Shown here: one piece after another, positions 10,862-21,093 of the stretch
Position numbering within the stretch: position 1 is the stretch's first letter
How the letters are laid out: every line of letters begins with the position of its first letter
Assembly (NCBI RefSeq): GCF_026262505.1
Contig: NC_067206.1
Span: forward strand, 15,558,205-15,622,204
Direction of reading: 5' to 3'
Length of the DNA stretch: 64,000 nt
From: Trichomonas vaginalis G3
Taxonomy: Eukaryota > Parabasalia > Trichomonadida > Trichomonadidae
Position numbers and translations under genes: made by a program
Notes under the pieces: generated by a model
What the model was told of the DNA's origin: nothing
The model's database searches: none
Seen by the model: the letters and a program-made list of their open reading frames with translations, nothing else

Positions 10862-11953
10862 GAGTGTGGGACAAACTATCCAGTGTCACTTTTTTATTAA
10901 CCTTATTTTAAAAAATTAATAAAATAATAATAAAAAATTATTTGAATCTTTTACATTAATTGTTTCTTTTTTAAAAGTACCTTTAAAGTACAATAAACAA
11001 GATTTGAATCTATTGATCCTTGTTGCAAACTTGAATATATTGCTTCAAGCATTTTTGAGAGTAGCCCATGCTAGCTTTTATCTCTTCTTGGATACCAAAC
11101 TGGAGGAGCTCCATAGTGTTGAATATCACAGGCTCCATACAACAAATTGAATAAGGTATTTCAAAATTTGAAGGAAATGGTCCATCATTGAATGTAGTGG
11201 CCGGGAATTGAATGACATACAGATAGTTTGAGGAAATTTGTTATAAATTATAATATAATTGAAGAATTAATTATCAAAACAAGTCTAAGAGCCATTTGTC
11301 AGATTTTCCCGAAATGCAAGGTTAAGATTTTAGCAGCGACTAACTTTGAGTGTACATATATAATTGTTATACTGAGTACTTTCTATCTGTGTTACTTATT
11401 TGAGTCTAAGAGCCATTTGTCAGATTTTCCCGAAATGCAAGGTTAAGATTTTAGCAGCGACTAACTTTGAGTGTACATATATAATTGTTATACTGAGTAC
11501 TTTCTATCTGTGTTACTTATTTGAGTCTAAGAGCCATTTGTCAGATTTTCCCGAAATGCAAGGTTAAGATTTTAGCAGCGACTAACTTTGAGTGTACATA
11601 TATAATTGTTATACTGAGTACTTTCTATCTGTGTTACTTATTTGAGTCTAAGAGCCATTTGTCAGATTTTCCCGAAATGCAAGGTTAAGATTTTAGCAGC
11701 GACTAACTTTGAGTGTACATATATAATTGTTATACTGAGTACTTTCTATCTGTGTTACTTATTTGAGTCTAAGAGTCATTTCTACCATAGAACTAGATAT
11801 TGTCTCTCATTAAATATATATAACTGTAAACTGCTTAATTCATTTATCTATTTAGATAAAATTATATTTATATAAGATTTCATGTTATTATTTCATCTTT
11901 ATTATTTTTTTTATTCCTTTGAAAAGTGACACTGGATAGTTTGTCCCTTTCTC
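10862..11953. mobile_element. Non-autonomous element with GGGACAAA-type ends
   Basis: 1092 bp with terminal inverted repeats GAG(N3)GGGACAAACTATCC, then AGTGTCACTTTT, flanked by the perfect 9-bp duplication CTCTCTTTC (10853-10861 and 11954-11962). It inserted into a pyrimidine tract. Its ends resemble those of the transposon at 18716-21012, a candidate source of transposase. The interior is mainly a 121-bp satellite. Confidence 0.8.
11283..11782. repeat. Tandem satellite, 121-bp unit, four copies plus a partial one
   Basis: Units begin at 11283, 11404, 11525, 11646 and 11767 (GTCTAAGAGCCATTTGTCAG) and are essentially identical, so the amplification is recent. The open frames across it arise only from the repetition. 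Confidence 0.95.
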
Positions 11954-12102
11954 CTCTCTTTCTTTTCTCTTTCCTCTTTTTACTCCTCTTTCTCTTTTCA
12001 TCATTAAACGTAGAAAGATATATTAATATTATTTTAAAATTAAAAAAAATAAAGAAAGTATAATAAGTAATTATTTAGTTATCGATATATATATGTAAAG
12101 TG

Positions 12103-12942
12103 ATAATCTGAGGAGGAGTCTGAGGATTAGACCGAGGAGTAGTTTGAGGAGTTTGATGATAATCTGAGGAGTTTGAGGAGTAGTCTGAGGAGTTTGAGGA
12201 TAATCTGAGGAGTTTGAGGATAATCTGAGGAGTTTGAGGATAATCTGAGGTGTTGTCTGAGGAGTAGTTTCAAGAGTTGTCTGAGGATAATTTGAGGAGT
12301 TTGAGGAGTAGTCTGAGGAGTTTGAGGATAATCTGAGGAGTTTGAGGATAATCTGAGGAGTTTGAGGATAATCTGAGGTGTTGTCTGAGGAGTAGTTTCA
12401 AGAGTTGTCTGAGGATAATTTGAGGAGTTTGAGGAGTAGTCTGAGGAGTTTGAGGATAATCTGAGGAGTTTGAGGAGTAGTCTGAGGAGTTTGAGGAGTA
12501 GTCTGAGGATAATCTGAGGAGGAGTTTGAGGATAATCTGAGGAGGAGTCTGAGGATTAGACTGAGGAGTTTGAGGAGTAGTCTGAGGATAATCTGAGCAT
12601 AATCTGAGGAGGAGTCTGAGGATTAGACCGATGAGTAGTTTGAGGATAATCTGAGGAGGAGTCTGAGGATTAAACTGAGGAGTAGTTTGAGGATAATCTG
12701 AGGAGTAGTTTCAGGAGTAGTCTGAGGACTAGTCTCAGGACTAGTCTGATGAGGAGGACTCTAAGGAGTAGTCTGAAGATTAGTCTCAGGAGGAAGATCT
12801 GAGGAGGAGTCTTATGAGGAAGATCTGAGGAGTAGTCTGATGAGGAGGGGTCTAAGGAGTAGTCTGAGGATGATGAGTAATCTGATAAGGAGTAGTCTGA
12901 GGATGATCTGAGGATAACCTGATGACTAGTCTAGGGGTGGTC
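12103..12942 (+). repeat. Purine-rich minisatellite (TGAGGAGTTTGAGGATAATC-type)
   Basis: About 840 bp of degenerate repeats of TGAGGAG, TGAGGAT and AGTCTGAGGA with almost all purines on the plus strand. There are higher-order blocks (a roughly 120-bp segment from about 12180 recurs near 12310). No ORF. Such strand asymmetry can form triplex or other non-B structures. Confidence 0.9.
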
Positions 12943-13449
12943 TAATAAAAATGTAAAATATTTTCAAAGAAAAAATTCTATGAATTTTATATTTTAATTC
13001 TTAGCATTATACTGAATAAAATAAACATAAATATCAAAATTTGAAATTGAACACGCCAAAAAATTGATAATCCACATTCAATATTTTGTAAGTGGCGTAC
13101 TTTTTGAATACTCGCCATACGCCTTGGAGTTCTCAATTTTGAATTCGCCTTTATTTGGGCGACCTCAGAAAAATACGCCATTAAGAAAATATTGTATGAG
13201 ATTTTAAATTTGAACACGCTCTACCTTAAGGAATTAAATTTATTAAGATATATTTATATATAATAAACGATTACTTAAAAAAAGTATTTCATCGCTTATG
13301 TAAGTTTCAAAAAAATCACGAAAATAAAAAAATCAAGATTAAGATTTTATTTTTAATTTTTGAATTTCTCAAATGGCGAAATTTTTGGGCGAACAAAAAA
13401 AATGTACGCCCGGTCAAATGGCGTGTTTAACGCATCCCTAATTTGATTT

Positions 13450-14126
13450 GTTTACATTTTTTTTACTTTTTGAATTTCAATTTATATTTTCCTCAAGAAA
13501 TACTTTAGATTTTAAGAAACTAAATCATATAATCTACTAAGAAAATATATTAAATCCTATAATACTCAAAGTTTTGTGATAAATCCGATCTTTTTTATTT
13601 TACTTTTATTATGTTTTTGCAAACTTAAGGTCCTCACTAGGTAAAACATAATACTCTTTGAAGTTAAGTATTTTCACAAAGAAAGGACCAACAATATCAA
13701 AAGATTGAATAAAGATTTGTATTATTTTATTTATTTTTAAGAACATGTTTAAGAACCCTCATTATCTCCACGAATATTGCATATTTTTCTATTCTAAGAC
13801 CACCAAAATTACGTTTTAATATAGAAAATAACATATTTATGTGATGCTAAAGTCGAAGTCCTTAAAAAATTAGTGTTAAACATCCATTTATTACAAAATT
13901 GAAGAAATGTGTAAAATATAACACATAATTTAGTTATTTGACTCAATTATTAGTTATGCAATATCAGTTGTGTTTATATCTGCGTTATATCACGAGATGC
14001 ATTGAATTGTCATAATTAGATCACCGTAAATCTTATCAATTTTTGATACACTTCCGGTGAAAAATTTAGCCTTGACAATAGGATGAAATATATTGTAAAA
14101 AAATAAATTTTAGATTTTGAAGTTTA
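13450..14126. other. Non-coding MULE interior
   Basis: AT-rich; nothing recognisable up to the promoter of the 14139 gene. Confidence 0.4.
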
Positions 14127-14134
14127 TCATTTCG
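14127..14134 (+). promoter_or_regulatory. Initiator for the captured gene
   Basis: TCATTTCG lies 4 nt upstream of the ATG at 14139, a typical trichomonad arrangement. It suggests the gene was taken with its own promoter. Confidence 0.5.
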
Positions 14135-14138
14135 AATA

Positions 14139-14362
14139 ATGAAATATAAACAATACAAATTTTCTGTCGTTTCGAGATTCATAAATGATCGGAATCTTCC
14201 AACTCCGACTGAAATAGAACTTTCGGAAGCTAATTTTCAAGACGAATCTTCTTTATTAAGATTTATTTTGGATATCCCTAAGGATTTAAGCTTTTCCATT
14301 GACTCATATTCAATGAATCTTTTGATACATTTCATTATCGAGCAATCTACACAAAATGAAAC
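14139..14362 (+). pseudogene. 5' part of a helical cellular-type gene carried by the MULE
   Basis: Encodes 75 residues starting MKYKQYKFSVVSRF, with a proper initiator. It then meets an insertion flanked by the 9-bp duplication AAATGAAAC (14354-14362 and 21822-21830). The codons on either side of the duplication are in register (STQNET, then ILKFTIQN), so the gene continues at 21831. The family is not recognised; the Leu/Ile/Phe/Asn-rich pattern suggests an all-helical repeat protein. It lies inside the MULE termini, so it looks like gene capture (Pack-MULE style), though it could be an accessory gene of the element. Confidence 0.65.
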
Positions 14363-14984
14363 GAGTGCGGGACAAATTTGCCAAGTGTCACTTTTCAATA
14401 ACCTTAAATTACGCCTTTCTCATTTTTTTAAAATAACCTTAAATTATATTTGAAGAAATTATGTCTATGATATATGTTTTATGCTAGAATCTTGGAGTTT
14501 TCATGCACTACACAAGAGCTCCAAGGTTCCAAGAGTGAATGCTCAATAGCAATTATAGAGATGTACCTTTTCAAAATGACTTTTACTGATTAAATTTAAT
14601 CAATAGAAGACATTTTGAAAAGGTACCTCTACAATTAGATATACAATAGATTCAAAGCTTCATTTCAGATAGATCTGAAACTTTGAAACTCTTGGTAGAT
14701 TTTGAGTGAATGCTGACAATCATCTTTGAGAAGGTTTTCTTAAAGAAAACCTTCTCAAAGAGGTTTCTCAGGAGCCCTGAGGCTCCCTTTCGTAATGATT
14801 GGGAGCCTTGGGGCTCCTGAGACGAAGAATGGCTTCGCCGAATCTTTGATCAGCAGAGGCCAAATGAAAAGGCCTCTGCTGATGGATTCTCAGGAGCCCT
14901 GAGGCTCCCTTTCGTAATGATTGGGAGCCTTGGGGCTCCTGCAGCAGAGTATCGCTCCGCTCCATTAATTTTTTTTAAAAAAGT
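14363..14984. mobile_element. Hairpin-array element, left part
   Basis: A roughly 640-bp non-autonomous element, later split by the hAT at 14985-21803; its last 18 bp are 21804-21821. The left end reads GAGTGCGGGACAAATTTGCC then AAGTGTCACTTTT. The right end, reversed, reads GCCACACGGCACTTTTTT. The 9-bp duplication AAATGAAAC flanks the whole. The interior is a row of long hairpins: 14491-14525, 14558-14629, 14724-14760, 14766-14822, 14849-14883 and 14888-14943. The fourth and sixth are near-copies with the apex CTCCCTTTCGTAATGATTGG. No ORF. Confidence 0.75.
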
Positions 14985-15290
14985 AGGGTTGTTAGATTCC
15001 CGACGATAGGTGTCTTGGAAGATTTGCCTGGTGTCATCATAGTGTCTTTAAATCAAAAATTTTATTTTGGAGTTAGTTTTATTGATTTTTCAATAAAAAA
15101 CATTTCTAAAACAAGAAAATAAAACGATAAAATATTTATATTTTATATAAGGATCTTATATATTTAAAATAAATATCATTTTATTTTTTTCATTGGTGTC
15201 TGTCAAACCATAATACACTATTCAAAAATTCAATGTGTCTTGCGGTTTCAAAAGACACCTTCAAATTGAACGATAGCACAGACACTATTA

Positions 15291-16083
15291 GGGAAAACCA
15301 CAACCACTTTTTTTAATCACGATTTAAATATATAAATCGCGATTTTTTAGAAAAATCGCGACTTTTTTAAAATCGCGTTTTTTAATGAATTGCGATTTTA
15401 TTGTAGTCGCGATTTTCTAAAAAATCGCGATTTTTATGGAAAATTGTGATCAAAATTAAACGCGATTTTCTTTATCAATCGCGAACATAGAACAAATCGG
15501 AACCATGATTTTGGACCTCATTAAGCGAAAAGGTCGCAATTAAATTCAATAACAAAGCAATTCACAAAGATTTTTTGAATCTAGAATGGCTGTTTATCCA
15601 TTTTAGACTGCTCACAATATGGTTTTTCTGCATACTTGCCGAAATCAGAGATCTAAAAACAAACAATCTCGATAACAAATACCTCAATCCCACTTTACTG
15701 GTCAAAATTCTTGAAGTCTTACTTTACTGCACTAATTAATCATAATTTACCTTTAACTAAAAAAAATATTACATAAATCTAACAAAAAAAACTTTTAGCA
15801 ATAAAAATACATTTGCTCAAGCCTATCGGCAACTCAACTCTAAAAAAACTTTTTATAACATTCTTATTACAATTTTTATTTTATTCTTATATTTATATTT
15901 TTTAGTTCACTTTTTAAATAATGATCTTTAGATTGAACCAATAACGCGATTTTCCATATAAATCGCGATTTTTTTGAAAAATCGCGACCACAATAAAATC
16001 GCAATTCATTAAAAAACGCGATTTTAAAAAAGTCGCGATTTTTCTAAAAAATCGCGATTTAAAAAAGTGGTTGCGGTTTTCCC
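15291..16083. mobile_element. MITE rich in AATCGCGATT palindromes
   Basis: 793 bp with termini GGGAAAACC(A/G)CAACCACTTTTTT. It is absent from hAT copy 3, where the host sequence (CACTATTGAATTTTACCC) is uninterrupted, so it is a real insertion. The target duplication is short (ATT or TATT). Both subterminal 100-bp zones are dense in AAATCGCGATTTTT palindromes. No coding capacity. Confidence 0.8.
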
Positions 16084-16137
16084 TATTGAATTTCACCCAT
16101 TTTATTTAGTTTTTACCCTTTTTATTTTTAAGAATTA

Positions 16138-18327
16138 ATGACTGAAACACAAGATGAATATGAATCCAAATTTGAGGGATGGATTGATTGCAAACTTCCT
16201 CCCAAAAATATCCCTCGAAAAGTACCTCCCTTACCAAAATTCGAGGATACTAAATTCTCAACTAATAATAAATGTCGAGTATGCTTCAATATTGCTTATC
16301 TTCCAGATACAAGCGAAAAATCGAAAGAACGAAAAAGACTTTATTGTTATTGTTTAGCGATACATTACAATTTACTAACAAAAACATATATGCGCTGCAT
16401 TTATCATCGAAAACCATCAGAATTTGATGAAGATCATCAGCATATATATCAAATACAATGTGAAAATAATCCATATACGAGAAGAGATTTAATAAAACAA
16501 GATAGAAAATTACTTTATGTTGTAAAATTTGTTGTGGATACCAACATGTCAATCAATATGGCCGCTTCAGGTGTACTAGAAGATTTCGCCCGAAATGTCT
16601 ACTCCACCTTCAAGGGAGTAATCAATTTTCAACTCAAGATCCCATATAGAAGAGACGAGATAAGGGATGGAATCATTACATTAGCCGACTTGGTAGCTCC
16701 AAAAATACACGTTGAGCTTGACAAGATGGGCTACTATTCGATAACAATTGATGCGGCATCACACGGAAGCCGGCATGGCTTTTTTGTGATGGCTAGCAAT
16801 CCAGCAAAAATGAAGAACCATATCTTCATTGATACTATGATCGCTGATGGTTGGAATGCCAGGGATTACAATAATTTCTTTGAATGTTTTACCTTCCCAA
16901 AGGATTTCCTTTCTGCAATTGTTGCCGATGGATGCCCCGCCCAAGTTAAAGGGCTGTGCCACTGGAGGAGATGCGGAGCACTATATCCGGGTCTTCAAAC
17001 CGTTTATATCCGATGTGTTGCGCATCTCCTCAAATTAGTGGTGAAGCATACGGCAGACAATTGTGCAGCTTTCGCAATGCAAATTAATTATTGCAAAGCG
17101 ATAAGCAAGGAGTTATCGAAGCCGGACACGAGAAGGGCATTGAATATGAGGGTTATTCATGTTCCGGATCATCGCTGGATGTTTTTCTGGGATCTTCTGA
17201 AGTGGATAAAAGAAAAACACCCTAAAATTTATGAATTGTTCAATATGGATGATCCACCGGAATCTGTTCAGATCTTAAGGGATATGGGAATTGATTTCAA
17301 GGATGGACTTCCACAATGGTTGTTAAATTTCGAAGAGATTCTTTTACCAATCAAGAAACTCTTGAATTATGCAGAGAGTGACGTTGGCTGCTTCTGCTAC
17401 ATCTATCCAATGTTTCAATCGACGATTGAGCAGTTGACCGGAATTGCAAATCATCCTGAATTATCAAGTTCGTCAAAGCGCATTGCAGATGCATTAATCG
17501 CCAACATGAATGAAGTTTTTGACAAACAGGGCAACTACGCTTTGATGAAATTTGCCTTTGGTCTAACTCCATGGAGCCGGTCAGTCATCCGCGCAGAATT
17601 GAACATGCATACTGAGTACAAGCCAGACGTTTCACTCTTCTTCCAAAAACCAATACCTATCAATGCTGAACTTGAAATCCCTCCAAGGAGCTACACCCCT
17701 GATCATTTGGATGAAGTGGCAGAGGATCAATTGGACAGAAATCTAGATATAGAAGAGCCCGAGATTGAGAACGAAGCAATTGAAGGTGATGGCCAAGTAG
17801 ATGCAGAAGACATTGCTCAGGATGAAGAAGTTGAAGAAAATGAACCAAGGAGGAGACTAGGCAGGAACCTTGGTGAATGGGCGTCTCTGTCAATGCAAGA
17901 AGTGGAAGAGTACAGCTTCAACGATTTTATGATCGAGATGCTTTCGAGACGTGCAGAAGCAGAAGCGAGGTTCTACAAGAGAAGTTCGGCCAAGAACATA
18001 GCTAATGAGTACAAGAAAGCTCTTTCCAACTTTATACATATGAATGAGAGTGAAATCAGGAACAACACCGACCTCACCTGCTTGGATCAAAGGTTTTGGG
18101 TAGCATGTGATGCAAATTTCAAGGCATTGAAAGAGATTGCCTTAAAATTCATGTCTATTGCTGCAACCGAAGCTGATGTGGAAAGAATGATTTCAATTGT
18201 GCGGAACCTGCGTAATAGGTTTAATCAAAACGCACGTGAAGATCTAATAAAGTGTAGAATCCTATTGAAGCTTTTCATGACAAATGAAATCCTGAAAAAG
18301 GTATTTCCAGATCTGACTGATCTTTAA
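16138..18327 (+). CDS. hAT-family transposase
   Basis: 729 residues. The N-terminal 130 residues contain a Cys/His-rich putative zinc finger (CRVCFNIAY, then YCYCLAIHYN and CIYHRKPSEF). The RNase-H-like core includes ITIDAASHGSRHG and AIVADGCPAQVKG with acidic residues at the expected positions, then the helical insertion. The C-terminal hAT dimerisation motif is clear: LDQRFWVACDANF, then AATEADVERMISIVRNLRNR. An acidic stretch (about residues 525-575) interrupts the domain. It would bind the element's ends and cut and paste it. It differs from the copy at 41007-43196 by about six residues. The ATG at 16138 is the only reasonable start. Confidence 0.9.
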   Translation: MTETQDEYESKFEGWIDCKLPPKNIPRKVPPLPKFEDTKFSTNNKCRVCFNIAYLPDTSEKSKERKRLYCYCLAIHYNLLTKTYMRCIYHRKPSEFDEDHQHIYQIQCENNPYTRRDLIKQDRKLLYVVKFVVDTNMSINMAASGVLEDFARNVYSTFKGVINFQLKIPYRRDEIRDGIITLADLVAPKIHVELDKMGYYSITIDAASHGSRHGFFVMASNPAKMKNHIFIDTMIADGWNARDYNNFFECFTFPKDFLSAIVADGCPAQVKGLCHWRRCGALYPGLQTVYIRCVAHLLKLVVKHTADNCAAFAMQINYCKAISKELSKPDTRRALNMRVIHVPDHRWMFFWDLLKWIKEKHPKIYELFNMDDPPESVQILRDMGIDFKDGLPQWLLNFEEILLPIKKLLNYAESDVGCFCYIYPMFQSTIEQLTGIANHPELSSSSKRIADALIANMNEVFDKQGNYALMKFAFGLTPWSRSVIRAELNMHTEYKPDVSLFFQKPIPINAELEIPPRSYTPDHLDEVAEDQLDRNLDIEEPEIENEAIEGDGQVDAEDIAQDEEVEENEPRRRLGRNLGEWASLSMQEVEEYSFNDFMIEMLSRRAEAEARFYKRSSAKNIANEYKKALSNFIHMNESEIRNNTDLTCLDQRFWVACDANFKALKEIALKFMSIAATEADVERMISIVRNLRNRFNQNAREDLIKCRILLKLFMTNEILKKVFPDLTDL

Positions 18328-18634
18328 CTTGCCGTAGCTCCTTGATGCTGTAGCTCCATGCTGCAGCTTGACCTACTCTAGCCCCTTGATGCTGCTTGAT
18401 TGTAGATGTTGGCTTTGAATGATGCCGCTTGACCTGCCGTAGTTCCTTGCTGCAGCTTGATTGTAGATGTTGGCCTTGAATGATGCCGCTTGACCTGCCG
18501 TAGCCCCTTGCTGCCGTAGTTCGTTGCTGCCGTAGCTCCTTGCTGCTGCTTGATCGTAGATGTTGCCCTTGAATGCTGCCGCTTGATTGTAGATGTTGCC
18601 CTTGAATGCTGCCGCTTGACCGTAGATGTTGGCT
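18328..18634 (+). repeat. GC-richer subterminal repeats of the hAT
   Basis: Degenerate direct repeats built from TTGATTGTAGATGTTGGC, GCCGCTTGACC and CGTAGCTCCTTGCTGC, directly after the transposase stop codon. The composition contrasts sharply with the AT-rich surroundings. Transposase-binding sites are a possible role (inference). Confidence 0.7.
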
Positions 18635-18715
18635 GTGAATGTTATCGCTTCAACCGCTAGCTCCTAACTGCCTCCAAACAGCCGTTTTGCTATGACCTCA
18701 ATCACTTTTATTTAT
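18635..18715. repeat. 81-bp direct repeat flanking the inner transposon (first copy)
   Basis: Begins GTGAATGTTATCGCTTCAAC and ends CACTTTTATTTAT. It is exactly repeated at 21013-21093, immediately outside both ends of the element 18716-21012. See findings. Confidence 0.9.
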
Positions 18716-18776
18716 GAGATTGGGACAAAGTTGCAATTCGGCACTTTTTGTAAAAAAATGGGGTCATACTCATAAT

Positions 18777-19060
18777 GAATAGAGACTTATAGCCAAGTCT
18801 TGATATCATGCAGGGAGAATATACATTGATAAGCAATTATATTTTATAGTAGTAGTATTCAGAAATTCTTACAATTTACAATACAATTTTCAAAAATGGA
18901 TAAAGACTAATAGCCAAGTCTTGATATCATGCAGAGAGAATATACATAGATAAGCAATTATATTTTATAGTAGTAGTATTCAGAAATTCTTACAATTTAC
19001 AATACAATTTTCAAAAATGGATAAAGACCAATAGCCAAGTCTTGATATCATGCAGGGAGA
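18777..19060. repeat. Tandem repeat, 121-bp unit
   Basis: TAGCCAAGTCTTGATATC recurs at 18790, 18911 and 19032 with near-identical sequence between. Copy 2 of the transposon has one unit fewer, accounting for its 120-bp shorter length. Confidence 0.9.
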
Positions 19061-19269
19061 CTCTCTACAAATACAAAAATTGATTATCATAAGGAAATAC
19101 AAATTTATCAATTTTCATGTGAAAATTACATAAATTTGTTCTCCAATAAATAGCAATAATACTTTGAATGTTATATTAAGTAATATAGCTTCAGGTAAAT
19201 AAGCTTACACTTCAAAAATATACTGTTTATTCATTAATTTTAAAAAAAGTCCAAATTATCTAATCTTGC

Positions 19270-20738
19270 TTACTCTTCCTTTAAACTTCTTTGTGCCAAA
19301 TTTAATATTGCCTTCAAAGATGGAATAAGGACATTAGGTTCAATCCTTCGGCTTTCGACAATTTCCAAAATGTGTTGAATTAATTTCAAACATTCATCGT
19401 GTTTTGAAGCTCTTTGCTCAACAATCTGATTACCTGCCCTTGTAAGAATTCTTACTGCTCTTTCTTCATTCAAAACATTAGCGACTTGAACCTTAATAAT
19501 CGCATTTGGAATCACAACAGTGATGAGAGTTATGACGATGTCATCAATGCGCTCATTTTTCTTACCCAAGAAAAATGTTTGCTTTAATTGATGAAAGTGT
19601 GATTCCGCAATGTTATTCGTGGAATCACCTTCTCCACGATATAACATCATCCAATGTTCTTTGGTTCTTCTCCATTGTTTATCGAAATACTTCAAAGCGC
19701 GCGGTTCTTCTTCTTCTAACATTGTTGTCAAGAACTCATATGTTTCATCAGACTCTTCAGCCAGCTTTTCTGCATTTGTTGCATCTGCACGTAATGTCAA
19801 AAAAGTCCATTGCTAAATAGAAGTTCTCAAAATTCTGTGGATTGTCAAAATAGCTTCCAACTTTTGCACATGCGCGTAAAACATGCACAGCGCACCAACT
19901 GAGCTGCGCAAGAGGAAATCCGTCCTCAATTGCGCGAGCAATGTTTAGCGCACAGTCAGCGCTCCAATGCTGTGGATCCAGGTGCGCAAACTCACAGAAT
20001 TTCACCAAACATTCTTGAATTTTTTCAGATGTCTGAGGGTTCACTAAAAAATAGCAAAAGGGGAAAATTGTGTTTTGACTTGTTTTCATTGTTACTGCAA
20101 ACAATTGGATCTTTCCTTTAATTAAAGAATGAGTGGAATCGACGTGGAGAGGGTTATCAATGCTATGCACCAATTCTTTTGCAGCAAAAGGTGCATATAT
20201 GATTGTAAACTCGGAAAAATCTCCATTGTAATCAAATTGAACGAGATCATCTGGGCACTCTTCCTGTAAATTATTCAAAAATGCTTCCAAAGAAGTGTAA
20301 GGATCGTTTGATAATCTTTGTGCAATAATCTCATCAAGGCGATAAAATTTGTGCTTTAAAGCATCAGTAGACTGCGCGAAAAGTTTCATCGTTTCTTTGT
20401 TATTCGTATCAATTCCGAACTTATCAAAAAATGCTTTTTGAGCAAGAAATTGCTTTCCACCGTTTTTAATATAAAGTTCGATCCATTTTTGATAAATTTA
20501 CTCGCGTAATGTGAACCATTTCAACTCCTATATGATGGCAATGTTATTCATTAACTTTGCTTATAGTAAACACTCCATTTTGTTCTTCAACCCTAAATTT
20601 TGCCTTGCATAGGGGATACGAACATGAATAAGTGACATATTGCTTTGGAGATCCCGTTCTTCTTCTGTATGGGACACCGCCCTTGACTTCCTGTTTAATA
20701 CCAAAAGCAATAAGCTCCTCTAAGTCCACCGAAATCAT
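19270..20738 (-). pseudogene. MULE-like DDE transposase, broken copy
   Basis: Counterpart of the intact 489-residue gene at 38749-40218. The N-terminal part with the zinc-binding region starts at the ATG at 20738, just after the initiator TCATTTTT, and stops early: a GAA codon of copy 2 is TAA at about 20544. Two one-base changes also shift the frame, near 20499 (a T-run one shorter) and near 19800 (an A-run one longer). The remainder, including the catalytic region, is otherwise almost identical to copy 2, so inactivation is recent. It probably depends on the intact copy for mobility. Confidence 0.85.
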
Positions 20739-20746
20739 AAAAATGA
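20739..20746 (-). promoter_or_regulatory. Initiator for the inner transposase (copy 1)
   Basis: TCATTTTT directly abuts the ATG at 20738, a classical trichomonad initiator. Confidence 0.55.
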
Positions 20747-21012
20747 AGGGATTTTGAAAAGAGTTAACAAAATTCAAATCACATCAAAAACAAAAACACA
20801 TAAAAAATATTTTATTATACTCATTCGAAATTAAAAATAATAAAATTTATATATATTAATTTCATTAAATCAAGGTTAAAAATCTCACCGGAAAAATAAC
20901 CTCAGTGTGATAAATTTATCACCGGAAAAATTTACAATAAGGTTAATACCGAAAATATCGAAAAATCAACATTTAAGGTTAATTTAAGAGTATGCACTTT
21001 TGTCACCTACTC

Positions 21013-21093
21013 GTGAATGTTATCGCTTCAACCGCTAGCTCCTAACTGCCTCCAAACAGCCGTTTTGCTATGACCTCAATCACTTTTATTTAT
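21013..21093. repeat. 81-bp direct repeat flanking the inner transposon (second copy)
   Basis: Exact repeat of 18635-18715. Confidence 0.9.

Larger units (their letters stand above)
10690..13439. mobile_element. Non-autonomous MULE-like element with minisatellite
   Basis: A 2.75-kb insertion with ends AGGGATGCG...CGCATCCCT and a perfect 10-bp duplication AATTTGATTT (10680-10689 and 13440-13449). ACGCCAT motifs recur in both subterminal regions (about 10710-10770 and 13080-13430). No transposase is present. It contains a second insertion (10862-11953) and a long purine minisatellite. The 10-bp duplication suggests mobilisation by a MULE transposase. Confidence 0.8.
18716..21012 (-). mobile_element. 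MULE-like transposon inside the hAT (copy 1, transposase broken)
   Basis: 2297 bp. Ends are GAGATTGGGACAAAGTTGC...CGGCACTTTTTG on the left and, reversed, GAGTAGGTGACAAAAGTGCA on the right. This is the same style as the non-autonomous elements at 10862-11953 and 14363-21821, so it may be their autonomous relative. It carries one DDE transposase gene on the minus strand and a 121-bp tandem repeat. The same element sits at the same place in hAT copy 2 (38475-40651), so it was acquired before the hAT moved. Confidence 0.75.

Noticed and set aside
10557-10889. 110-aa minus-strand ORF
   Set aside because: Lysine/arginine run encoded by the pyrimidine tract; it crosses transposon boundaries and target duplications.
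11283-11782. Regularly spaced repeats that could suggest a CRISPR-like array
   Set aside because: The 121-bp units are contiguous and identical with no variable spacers, in a eukaryotic transposon.
11228-11875. ORFs over the 121-bp satellite
   Set aside because: Open only through repetition; the amino-acid repeat has no protein-like character and no promoter.
14766-14943. Hairpins as true integron attC sites
   Set aside because: No conserved attC core sites and no tyrosine recombinase in the window. Kept only as an analogy.
14768-14965. 65-aa minus-strand ORF over the hairpins
   Set aside because: Its frame exists only because the GC-rich hairpin unit is repeated; no initiator and no domain.
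16286-18090. Several antisense ORFs within the hAT transposase, recurring in all copies
   Set aside because: Shadows of the transposase reading frame; their conservation follows from the conservation of the gene.
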